Assembly: GCA_964605715.1 (NCBI GenBank)
Contig: CAZSDV010000038.1
Span: 1 to 21,740 of the forward strand
From: JAPUME01 sp964605715
GTDB lineage: Bacteria > Acidobacteriota > Terriglobia > UBA7540 > JAPUME01
Length of the DNA: 21,740 bases
Reading direction: 5' to 3'
Within the stretch, counting starts at the first letter, position 1; each line of letters begins with the position of its first letter. The position numbers and the translations under genes were made by a program. Of this stretch, positions 16,224 through 21,740 are shown piece by piece. The notes under the pieces were generated by a model, which saw only the letters and a program-made list of their open reading frames with translations, had not been told where the DNA came from and ran no database searches.

Positions 16224-16907
16224 ATGCGCTTGAATGATAAAGTTGTAATTATCACTGGGGCAACCACTGGCATCGGATGTGCCACAGCTAAAAGATTTGC
16301 AATTGAAGGGGCGATACTGATCCTTGTTGCCCGTACCAAAAAAAAGCTTGAAGTACTATCAACTGAACTTCAAGGCTTGGGGGCTCGTGTTGTAATCAAG
16401 CAAGTTGATGTCACTATCCCAGAGGAATTAGATGAAATGATCCACCAGGTTTTTTTGGCACATAACCGAATTGACATTTTAATTAATAATGCTGGTGTAG
16501 GATTGATCGCCCCAATTGAATCTTCCCATGAAAATCTAATACGGCGCATGTTTGAAACTAATTTTTTCGCCCCACTGCGGGCATCACGCAATGTAATTCC
16601 TTTAATGCGGGGGCAAGGAGGCGGTCAAATCGTTAATATTTCCTCTATTCTTGGATTGGTTTCGCTCCCAGGTCTCACTGCCTATTCGGCAACAAAATTT
16701 GCATTAAATGCTTTGACAGATGGGCTTCGAACAGAAGTAGCAGAAGATGGAATTGAACTAATTTCTATATGTCCAGGCCGAGTAAACACACCGTTTAAAA
16801 ATAATTTATTACAAAATAAATTCAAAGAAAAACATTGGGGAGGGATTAGTGAGATCGGGTGGCGAAGGAAATCCTCACCGCATGCCTTAAACGAAAGAAG
16901 CTGGTGA
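16224..16907 (+). CDS. Short-chain dehydrogenase/reductase, frameshifted near the 3' end
   Basis: A classical NAD(P)-dependent SDR with a Rossmann fold; the substrate cannot be told. The cofactor motif TGATTGIG is at 11-18, NNAG at 88-91, the active-site serines at 140-141, and YSATK gives Y154 and K158. N113 completes the tetrad, and PGRVNTP lies near 184-190. The start has GGGAGG upstream. From about residue 210 the sequence stops looking like an SDR and ends at 16907, while the expected C-terminus is in another frame (16853-17017). One missing base near 16852 would restore a protein of about 264 residues. Either a sequencing/assembly error or a damaged gene. Confidence 0.85.
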   Translation: MRLNDKVVIITGATTGIGCATAKRFAIEGAILILVARTKKKLEVLSTELQGLGARVVIKQVDVTIPEELDEMIHQVFLAHNRIDILINNAGVGLIAPIESSHENLIRRMFETNFFAPLRASRNVIPLMRGQGGGQIVNISSILGLVSLPGLTAYSATKFALNALTDGLRTEVAEDGIELISICPGRVNTPFKNNLLQNKFKEKHWGGISEIGWRRKSSPHALNERSW

Positions 16908-17017
16908 TTGTCCCGTTTTTTTTGGGGTTAGTAGGCCCCCTCTTCTTCATGCTTCCATCACTTAAAGAGTGGCTCCTTCGTCAAATTTGGAGGCGAGCAT
17001 CAAAGGTGGAATCTTAA
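16853..17017 (+). pseudogene. Displaced C-terminal part of the short-chain dehydrogenase
   Basis: Read from 16853, 54 codons stay open to a TAA at 17015. They begin DRVAKEILTACLKRKKLVIV and continue with a hydrophobic stretch around PFFLGLVGPLFFMLPSL and a basic end. This is the typical SDR ending (helix, then strand, then a hydrophobic tail that may touch the membrane). It has no start or ribosome site of its own. It joins the upstream part if one base is added after codon 209, giving ...GIS-x-DRVAKE. Confidence 0.75.
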
Positions 17018-17019
17018 GG

Positions 17020-17051
17020 AAAGGCCTCCGGTTTACCTGGGTTCTTTTTTT
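17020..17051 (+). terminator. Possible terminator between convergent genes
   Basis: AAAGGCCT (17020-17027) can pair imperfectly with GGGTTCTTT (17039-17047) with one bulge and two G-T pairs, followed by further T bases to 17051. It lies in the 38 bases between the dehydrogenase C-terminus and the convergent TPR gene. A weak hairpin; position is the main support. Confidence 0.3.
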
Positions 17052-17055
17052 CAGT

Positions 17056-17376
17056 CTAAAAATTTCCTAATTCATCCAACGCAGCCTGCAACTCATTTTG
17101 GGTATGCGGGTCAGCCTGGTGGCCTGCAAGCTCAATGCCAGACGTGAAGATCTTTCTCGCTTCAGCTTTTCGTTCAAGCTGATGAAGTATCATTCCAGCT
17201 TGATAATATGTTGGTAGGTAATCGGAGCTGTTGTTAAGAAGGTATTCAAAATTCTTCCACGCCTCATTAAGATTACCTGAGTTCACTAGTTCAAGGGCTA
17301 GCCCGTAACGCGCGAAGGTATTACCGGGATCACTTTCTAAAGCTTCTTTGAGTTTTTCAAGCCGACTCTTATCCAT
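17056..17376 (-). CDS. Small tetratricopeptide-repeat protein
   Basis: The 106 residues fold by pattern into about three TPR helix pairs. The clearest are PGNTFARYGLALELVNSGNL near 17-36 and YLPTYYQAGMILHQLERKAE near 53-72, each with the small/large residue spacing of TPR units. There is no signal peptide or membrane segment, so it should be cytoplasmic and bind other proteins. AGAGGTG-like purines seven bases before the ATG support the start. It converges with the dehydrogenase and diverges from the GNAT gene across 171 bases. Partner and function are not evident. Confidence 0.8.
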   Translation of the reverse strand: MDKSRLEKLKEALESDPGNTFARYGLALELVNSGNLNEAWKNFEYLLNNSSDYLPTYYQAGMILHQLERKAEARKIFTSGIELAGHQADPHTQNELQAALDELGNF

Positions 17377-17432
17377 TTTTTCACCTCTTCTTTATTGTTA
17401 GTCTTTCTGCACATTTTAAAGAATTAAATGCA

Positions 17433-17461
17433 TTGAATTCGATGTCAAGATCAAGTATATT
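17433..17461 (+). promoter_or_regulatory. Candidate promoter for the GNAT gene in a divergent spacer
   Basis: TTGAAT (17433-17438) and TATATT (17456-17461) are 17 bases apart, 4 of 6 and 5 of 6 matches. A perfect TTGACA on the minus strand (17448-17443) lies between them and could be the -35 for the TPR gene, though its -10 is poor. The two promoters would overlap. Confidence 0.45.
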
Positions 17462-17547
17462 CCAGACTAATCAACATAAAGTATTCATTACTGCAGGATG
17501 CTCCACGCCCAAGGTTATTTAAACATGGAGGGAGGAGAATTCGGTTA

Positions 17548-18129
17548 ATGCTTTTTGAAGAAATTGTTGACCAGCGCTATCCGAAAAATGTCCCAATCGC
17601 GGAAAACAAAACCCTCCTCGTTCGCCCTATGGCGGACGGTGACCAACCCAACCTGCTCAAATTCTTCAGTAAACTTCCTGCCACAGAGAGATTGTTTCTT
17701 CGTGATGACGTTCTGAATAGTGAAGTTGTGGCCCGTTGGTTTAAGGAACTTGACTACGAGCGCGTATTTCCCCTTGTAGGACTTATCGATTCACAGATTG
17801 TGGCAGATATAACCCTCCATCGTGAACGTGGTGGCTGGATGCGGCATGTCGGTCGGATTCGAGGTGTAGTTGATCCTGAGTTAAGAGGATGTGGTATTGC
17901 AACATCACTACTAAAAGAATTAATGGCCGTCGGCCTTGAAATTGGCCTTGACAAACTAAATGCGGAGTTTATAGGGGAGCAAGTTACCGCAATTCAAATC
18001 TTTCAAAAACTTGGATTTACCAAGGCTTGCACACTCCCACAACACGCTCTAGATTTACACGGAGGCCTGCACGACCTAGTTCTCATGGTTTATGAACTTA
18101 AAGATGACGAATACTATGCTGGTGATTAG
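17548..18129 (+). CDS. GNAT family N-acetyltransferase
   Basis: GNAT enzymes move an acetyl group from acetyl-CoA to an amine. The 193 residues show a beta-strand start (KTLLVRPMADGD), a middle strand VGLIDSQIVADITLHRE and the acetyl-CoA motif A at about 107-124. That motif is VDPELRGCGIATSLLKEL, with the pyrophosphate-binding RGCGIA at 113-118. It is followed by AIQIFQKLGFTKA, the usual motif B. GGAGGAG nine bases before the ATG fixes the start. No neighbour points to the substrate; protein, antibiotic and small-molecule targets are all possible. Confidence 0.88.
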   Translation: MLFEEIVDQRYPKNVPIAENKTLLVRPMADGDQPNLLKFFSKLPATERLFLRDDVLNSEVVARWFKELDYERVFPLVGLIDSQIVADITLHRERGGWMRHVGRIRGVVDPELRGCGIATSLLKELMAVGLEIGLDKLNAEFIGEQVTAIQIFQKLGFTKACTLPQHALDLHGGLHDLVLMVYELKDDEYYAGD

Positions 18130-18335
18130 GGGAAAATAAACGCGCTAATGGTCCAAACTCAGCCTCCTTTATGCTGTTAGCTTTTGTCAATCCCGTAAAA
18201 TAATTCCTGGAAAACCATACTAATCTTTAAACGGTACAAACCTCAAAAAAAGGAAAAAAAGAGGTATCGTCCTTAATAAAATGCCACCAGCCCGCATAAC
18301 TCTATGGAAAATATAAACTTTGATTGTTCAAGTAC

Positions 18336-18364
18336 TTGACAGATTTTCAATAGGTTTGTTAACT
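18336..18364 (+). promoter_or_regulatory. Candidate promoter of the str operon (rpsL-rpsG-fusA)
   Basis: A perfect TTGACA (18336-18341) is followed after 17 bases by TTAACT (18359-18364), a poor -10 with 3 of 6 matches; TAACTT one base on is equal. Transcription would start near 18371, giving a leader of about 87 bases. The perfect -35 and the operon position are the support. Confidence 0.45.
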
Positions 18365-18385
18365 TACTTGGATGGCCGAATTGCG

Positions 18386-18403
18386 CGCGCCTGCATAGGT
18401 GCG
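18386..18403 (+). promoter_or_regulatory. Strong hairpin in the rpsL leader
   Basis: CGCGCCT (18386-18392) pairs along its full length with AGGTGCG (18397-18403), one pair being G-T, around a GCAT loop. It would begin about 15 bases after the predicted transcript start and has no T-run. A site for ribosomal-protein feedback or transcript protection is possible but unproven. Confidence 0.45.
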
Positions 18404-18457
18404 AAGGCTTCAGTCACAGTGGGAACAATTGAAAGATTGGGAAGGATTGGGTGCTTA

Positions 18458-18838
18458 GTGCCAACATTCAGCCAACTGGTACGTAAGGGTCGGAAAAAAC
18501 TTAATTACAAAACTTCAAGCCCTGCCTTGCAGCGATCTCCGCAACGGCGAGGAGTGTGTATCCGCGTCTACACGCAGACACCCAAGAAACCGAACTCTGC
18601 CTTGCGGAAGGTGGCACGGGTACGGCTTACCAATCGCATCGAAGTAACAACGTACATCCCTGGAATTGGTCATAACCTACAGGAACACTCAATTGTTTTA
18701 ATCCGTGGAGGTCGCGTAAAGGACCTCCCTGGCGTTCGTTACCACGTAATTCGGGGAAAGTTAGATTCGTCCGGAGTTACCGAACGGCGTCAGAGCCGCT
18801 CCAAATATGGAGTAAAGCGGCCCAAGAAAACTACCTAG
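18458..18838 (+). CDS. rpsL: 30S ribosomal protein S12
   Basis: S12 sits at the decoding centre of the small subunit. The 126 residues match the family end to end: PTFSQLVRKGR at the start, RRGVCIRVYTQTPKKPNSAL with the PNSA loop at 45-48, RGGRVKDLPGVRYH around 84-96, and the basic tail YGVKRPKKTT. Lysines at 43 and 88 are the wild-type, streptomycin-sensitive residues, and D89 corresponds to the aspartate that RimO methylthiolates in E. coli. The frame is open upstream to 18320, but homology begins at PTFSQ. I therefore use the GTG at 18458, with AAGGA 11 bases upstream. It leads the str operon. Confidence 0.96.
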   Translation: MPTFSQLVRKGRKKLNYKTSSPALQRSPQRRGVCIRVYTQTPKKPNSALRKVARVRLTNRIEVTTYIPGIGHNLQEHSIVLIRGGRVKDLPGVRYHVIRGKLDSSGVTERRQSRSKYGVKRPKKTT

Positions 18839-18872
18839 GAGCTGCTCTCGTAACTTCATCTGCCTCTAGATA

Positions 18873-18885
18873 GCACTAAAGGTGC
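18873..18885 (+). promoter_or_regulatory. Small hairpin overlapping the rpsG ribosome site
   Basis: GCAC (18873-18876) and GTGC (18882-18885) pair around a five-base loop, so that the AAAGGTG of rpsG lies in the loop and one arm. In E. coli S7 represses its own operon through the rpsL-rpsG spacer, which makes the position interesting. Four base pairs alone are weak. Confidence 0.25.
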
Positions 18886-18898
18886 AAAGTCACTTACA

Positions 18899-19369
18899 AT
18901 GCCGAGAAAAGGAACAATTGCACGGAAGGCACCAGCGCCGGATCCAATATACGGCAGCTCATTGGTGCATCGCTTTATCAATTGCTTCATGTATGACGGT
19001 AAAAAGGCCGTTGCCAGTCGAGTTGTGTACGGTGCATTCGATGCAATTCGAAAAAAGGGAGACAATGATCCCATTGAGATTTTTAAAAAGGCAGTGGATA
19101 ACGTGAAGCCCACCCTGGAGGTTAAAACTCGCCGTGTCGGGGGGGCTAATTACCAGGTTCCCGTGGAAATCACCCAAAGCCGGCGGACCTCATTAAGCAT
19201 CCGTTGGATCATTGCGTACGCGCGTAATCGACAAGAAAAATCGATGATCGAGAAACTGGCAGCTGAATTATTAGATGCTTCCAATCATCGAGGTGGGGCC
19301 ATGAAGAAGAAAGACGACACGCATCGCATGGCTGAGGCAAATAAGGCCTTTTCGCACTATCGGTGGTAG
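18899..19369 (+). CDS. rpsG: 30S ribosomal protein S7
   Basis: S7 binds 16S rRNA early in assembly of the head of the small subunit and contacts the E-site tRNA. The 156 residues follow the family pattern: MPRKGTIARKA, then FINCFMYDGKKAVASRVVYGA. VKPTLEVKTRRVGGANYQVP is near 69-88, RRTSLSIRWIIAYARNR near 94-110, and the C-terminus has GGAMKKKDDTHRMAEANKAFSHYRW-type residues typical of S7. AAAGGTG upstream supports the ATG at 18899. It is 60 bases after rpsL and 166 bases before fusA, so it is the middle gene of the str operon. Confidence 0.96.
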   Translation: MPRKGTIARKAPAPDPIYGSSLVHRFINCFMYDGKKAVASRVVYGAFDAIRKKGDNDPIEIFKKAVDNVKPTLEVKTRRVGGANYQVPVEITQSRRTSLSIRWIIAYARNRQEKSMIEKLAAELLDASNHRGGAMKKKDDTHRMAEANKAFSHYRW

Positions 19370-19423
19370 TACAGGCTCTTTACACTTCTACCGTCTTAGG
19401 TAAAGCAAGAGGAAACTAAAGGC

Positions 19424-19459
19424 TAACACCCGATTAAAATAATGTGTAAATGGGTGTTA
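19424..19459 (+). promoter_or_regulatory. Hairpin 1 in the rpsG-fusA spacer
   Basis: TAACACCC (19424-19431) and GGGTGTTA (19452-19459) are perfect 8-base complements with a 20-base A-rich loop. No T-run follows, so it is not a standard terminator. Possible roles are RNA processing, stability or feedback control. Confidence 0.4.
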
Positions 19460-19494
19460 ATTGGGCAATTCAAAGAGTCCATGAAACTAATTCC

Positions 19495-19510
19495 CCGGAT
19501 CGCCGTCCGG
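19495..19510 (+). promoter_or_regulatory. Hairpin 2 in the rpsG-fusA spacer
   Basis: CCGGA (19495-19499) and TCCGG (19506-19510) pair around a six-base loop, GC-rich in an otherwise AT-rich spacer and about 25 bases before the fusA ATG. It could affect fusA translation; no T-run follows. Confidence 0.4.
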
Positions 19511-19535
19511 CAAACAATTAACTTATTGAGTAATT

Positions 19536-21689
19536 ATGCCTCGATCAGTACCGTTAGAGAAAACTCGGAATATCGGCATCATGGCGCATATAGATGCCGG
19601 AAAAACGACAACGACGGAGCGGATCCTCTTCTACACGGGAAAAACCTACAAAATGGGAGAGGTGCACGAGGGTACTGCGGTAATGGATTGGATGGAGCAA
19701 GAACAAGAACGAGGTATTACGATCACCTCTGCCGCCACAACGTGTTCATGGAATGACCTCCGGATCAACATCATTGACACCCCTGGCCATGTAGATTTTA
19801 CCGCTGAAGTTGAGCGCTCCCTCCGTGTACTTGATGGGGCAATTGCCATCCTTGGCTCCGTGGAGGGGGTGGAACCGCAAACAGAAACTGTTTGGCGCCA
19901 GGCTGACAAATACAGTGTTCCTCGCATTATCTTTGTCAATAAGATGGATCGCGTAGGGGCAAACTTTGAGCAAGCCCTTGAGCAGGTTCGCACCAAGCTT
20001 AGCGGAAATCCAGTAGCCGTCCAATTCCCTCTAGGATCTGAAGGTGATTTCCGGGGCGTTGTTGATCTGGTAGAGGAAAAAGCCATCCTCTACAAGGATG
20101 AAACGCTTGGCGCCTCTTACGACGTTGGAGAAATCCCTGCTTCCTATCAATCCCAATTTCAATCCTACCGTGAAAAACTAGTGGAATCACTCGGTGAAGT
20201 GGATGATGAGATTCTTGAAAAATTTATTCATGGTAACTCAATAAGCTCCAAAACGTTAAAAGAAGCAATCCGGCGGCAAACTTTAGCATTAAAAATCTTT
20301 CCTGTGCTTTGCGGAACTGCATTTAAAAATAAGGGCGTCCAACCATTACTTGACGCCGTAATTGATTATCTTCCCTCCCCGGCAGATGTATCCGCAATGG
20401 AAGGTAGCTCTCCTGATGGAGATGAGCCATTGATCCGTACCGCCTCTGATGATTCTCCCTTTGCCGCTTTGGTGTTCAAGATAATGACTGACCCTTTCGT
20501 AGGCCAACTTGCCTTTATGCGCGTATACTCAGGCTCGCTTAAATCAGGTGAAACAGTCTTTGTTCCTCGAAGAAATACTCAAGAGCGAATTGGCCGCCTG
20601 CTAAAAATGCACGCCAATAAACGAGAGGAAATTAAGGAAATTTGGGCTGGGGACATTGCAGCAGTAGTGGGCCTGAAAAATGTATCAACTGGGGATACAA
20701 TATGCGACGTTAGTAGCCCAATCGTTCTTGAGGCTGTTGATTTCCCTGCCCCAGTTATCTCAGTAGCAATTGAACCAAAAACTAAGGCAGATCAGGAAAA
20801 AATGGGACTTGCCCTTCAAAAACTAACCCAAGAGGATCCCACCTTCCGTGTCAACACAGAGCCCGACACCGGCCAAACCATTATTTCAGGCATGGGGGAA
20901 TTACACCTTGAGATTCTCGTCGACCGAATGCTTAAGGAATTCAAGGTTGGAGCTAACATAGGTAAACCACAGGTTGCCTATCGAGAAACAATCCGAAAGG
21001 CTTCTGAGGCAGAAGGTAAATACATCCGTCAAACTGGTGGACATGGGCAATATGGGCATGTTCGACTCCGAATTGAGCCACTCAATCTCAAGGGACATGA
21101 TCACCAGAAATTATGGGAAAAGACCAAAACCCAGAAATCAATTAGGGTTGATGAGGATCTCCGTCTTTTGTTTGTAAATGAAATTTTCGGAGGGGCAATC
21201 CCAAAACAATATATTCTCCCTATTTTCCAAGGAATTCGTGAAGCCATGGAAGGAGGCATCCTTGCTGGCTACGAGATGACTGGGATTTGCGTTCGCCTTC
21301 AGGAAGGTTCTTACCATGAGGTAGACTCCTCTGAAATAGCCTTCAAAATTGCTGGATCAATTGGGTTTAAAGAAGCAGCACGCAAGGCCCATTCCGTCTT
21401 ACTTGAACCAGTTATGAGAATGGAAGTTATCTGCCCAGAGGAACATATGGGTGATGTTATTGGAGATTTGAACTCACGCAGGGGAGCAATCCATGAAGTG
21501 GAAAAGCGCCTCTCTACCCAGATAATCCGCACAACCGTTCCCTTGGCGGGAACCTTCGGTTACGCAACCGATCTTCGATCAATGACACAGGGTCGAGCCT
21601 CATATAGTATGCATTTTTCTCATTATGATGAAACGCCAAGGACAGTAGCAGACGAGGTAATTAGCCGAGCAACAGGGAAGGTAGCTTGA
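19536..21689 (+). CDS. fusA: Translation elongation factor G with a domain IV insertion
   Basis: EF-G is the GTPase that moves tRNAs and mRNA through the ribosome after peptide transfer and, with RRF, splits ribosomes. The G domain has AHIDAGKT (17-24), ERGITI (59-64), DTPGH (81-85) and NKMD (135-138). Domain IV carries GGHGQYGHV near 500 and YHEVDSSEIAFKIAGS further on; domain V ends with FGYATDLRSMTQGRASY. The protein has 717 residues, somewhat longer than the usual 690-705. The excess is explained by about 20 extra, charged residues at 517-545, between EPL and FVNEIFGGAIP. The start is ATG at 19536 with a weak GAG upstream. Last gene of the str operon here; tuf, which often follows, is not seen. 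Confidence 0.96.
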   Translation: MPRSVPLEKTRNIGIMAHIDAGKTTTTERILFYTGKTYKMGEVHEGTAVMDWMEQEQERGITITSAATTCSWNDLRINIIDTPGHVDFTAEVERSLRVLDGAIAILGSVEGVEPQTETVWRQADKYSVPRIIFVNKMDRVGANFEQALEQVRTKLSGNPVAVQFPLGSEGDFRGVVDLVEEKAILYKDETLGASYDVGEIPASYQSQFQSYREKLVESLGEVDDEILEKFIHGNSISSKTLKEAIRRQTLALKIFPVLCGTAFKNKGVQPLLDAVIDYLPSPADVSAMEGSSPDGDEPLIRTASDDSPFAALVFKIMTDPFVGQLAFMRVYSGSLKSGETVFVPRRNTQERIGRLLKMHANKREEIKEIWAGDIAAVVGLKNVSTGDTICDVSSPIVLEAVDFPAPVISVAIEPKTKADQEKMGLALQKLTQEDPTFRVNTEPDTGQTIISGMGELHLEILVDRMLKEFKVGANIGKPQVAYRETIRKASEAEGKYIRQTGGHGQYGHVRLRIEPLNLKGHDHQKLWEKTKTQKSIRVDEDLRLLFVNEIFGGAIPKQYILPIFQGIREAMEGGILAGYEMTGICVRLQEGSYHEVDSSEIAFKIAGSIGFKEAARKAHSVLLEPVMRMEVICPEEHMGDVIGDLNSRRGAIHEVEKRLSTQIIRTTVPLAGTFGYATDLRSMTQGRASYSMHFSHYDETPRTVADEVISRATGKVA

Positions 21690-21740
21690 ATTCGCTCTTG
21701 AACCGAATGATCCGATCATCGTGCGCGAGCGCGTCCTGGA
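21690..21740. other. GC-rich tail after fusA, no gene recognised
   Basis: The 51 bases after the fusA stop become clearly more GC-rich than the rest, especially from 21720 on (GTGCGCGAGCGCGTCCTGGA). One plus-strand frame is open from just after the fusA stop (ending DPIIVRERVL) but I do not recognise it. It includes ATGATC-C-GATCAT, an interrupted palindrome. It may be the start of another gene or a foreign piece at the contig edge. Confidence 0.4.

Larger units (their letters stand above)
18130..18457 (+). other. Spacer and leader before rpsL
   Basis: These 328 bases between the GNAT stop and the rpsL GTG contain no gene I accept. The first half is AT-rich, with an inverted repeat ACCTC...GAGGT around an A-rich loop (about 18241-18274) that lacks a T-run. 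The second half holds the candidate str promoter (18336-18364) and a strong hairpin (18386-18403). Near the start codon are GATTGGG repeats (18435-18441 and 18445-18451) around the AAGGA. The frame from 18320 is open into rpsL but does not resemble S12 and contains the promoter. Confidence 0.6.

Noticed and set aside
16447..16475. TTGGCAC resembling a sigma-54 -24 element inside the dehydrogenase gene
   Set aside because: No TTGC-type -12 element follows at the right distance, and it lies in coding sequence.
16840..16860. Programmed ribosomal frameshift in the dehydrogenase gene
   Set aside because: No slippery heptamer, no clear downstream structure, and SDR genes are not known for it; an error or mutation is simpler.
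18320..18457. N-terminal extension of S12 by 46 codons
   Set aside because: S12 homology begins exactly at the GTG at 18458, and the extension contains a perfect TTGACA promoter element and a hairpin.
19442..19756. Plus-strand open frame across the fusA start
   Set aside because: Most of it is the +1 shadow of the EF-G G1 region, and the rest spans the hairpin-bearing spacer.

Overview
The window looks like a scaffold from an uncultured, LPS-bearing (didermal) bacterium with a sigma-54 system. It is AT-rich by eye and uses the standard genetic code. Two 10-base N runs (1566-1575 and 15063-15072) show that it was assembled from joined pieces. The gene order recJ, LptC/LptA-like protein, lptB, rpoN, rapZ, followed by yicC, gmk, rpoZ, coaBC, family-4 uracil-DNA glycosylase and priA, and the very large LptC/LptA-like protein, recall Acidobacteriota. 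That placement is an inference from gene order and protein style, not a demonstrated assignment.

Left two thirds (about 1-14930): one long minus-strand run, read right to left. It begins with recJ (DNA repair), then a 771-residue LPS-transport protein, lptB, rpoN (sigma-54), rapZ (RNase adapter) and msbA (LPS flippase). It continues with yicC (RNase-type protein), gmk, rpoZ, coaBC (CoA synthesis), a family-4 uracil-DNA glycosylase and priA. Spacing is tight in most places: a 4-base ATGA overlap at coaBC/udg and gaps of 4, 6, 6, 24 and 25 bases elsewhere. Longer gaps before rapZ (144 bases) and msbA (244 bases) are the likely places for extra promoters. The msbA gap holds a duplicated 16-base element, each copy forming the -35 side of a promoter-like sequence. 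priA lacks its C-terminal half, and its end runs into a phage-type PhoH fragment in another frame. This is most simply an assembly misjoin at the contig edge.

Middle (14931-18129): a 305-base divergent spacer containing the second gap, then a plus-strand RodZ-like protein (HTH, membrane segment, DUF4115-like tail). Next comes a short-chain dehydrogenase whose natural C-terminus lies in another frame (a 1-base deletion near 16852), a small minus-strand TPR protein, and a GNAT acetyltransferase divergent from it.

Right (18130-21740): the str operon on the plus strand, rpsL, rpsG, fusA. A candidate promoter and a strong leader hairpin precede rpsL, which starts at GTG. Two hairpins lie between rpsG and fusA. 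EF-G carries an unusual charged insertion in domain IV. The last ~50 bases after fusA turn GC-rich and show no recognisable gene.

I found no CRISPR array, insertion sequence, tRNA or rRNA, and no convincing new multi-gene system. This is mostly core-genome content. The most notable points are the PriA/PhoH junction, the EF-G insertion, the LptC/LptA-like giant, the repeated msbA promoter element, several leader or RBS hairpins and the frameshifted dehydrogenase.
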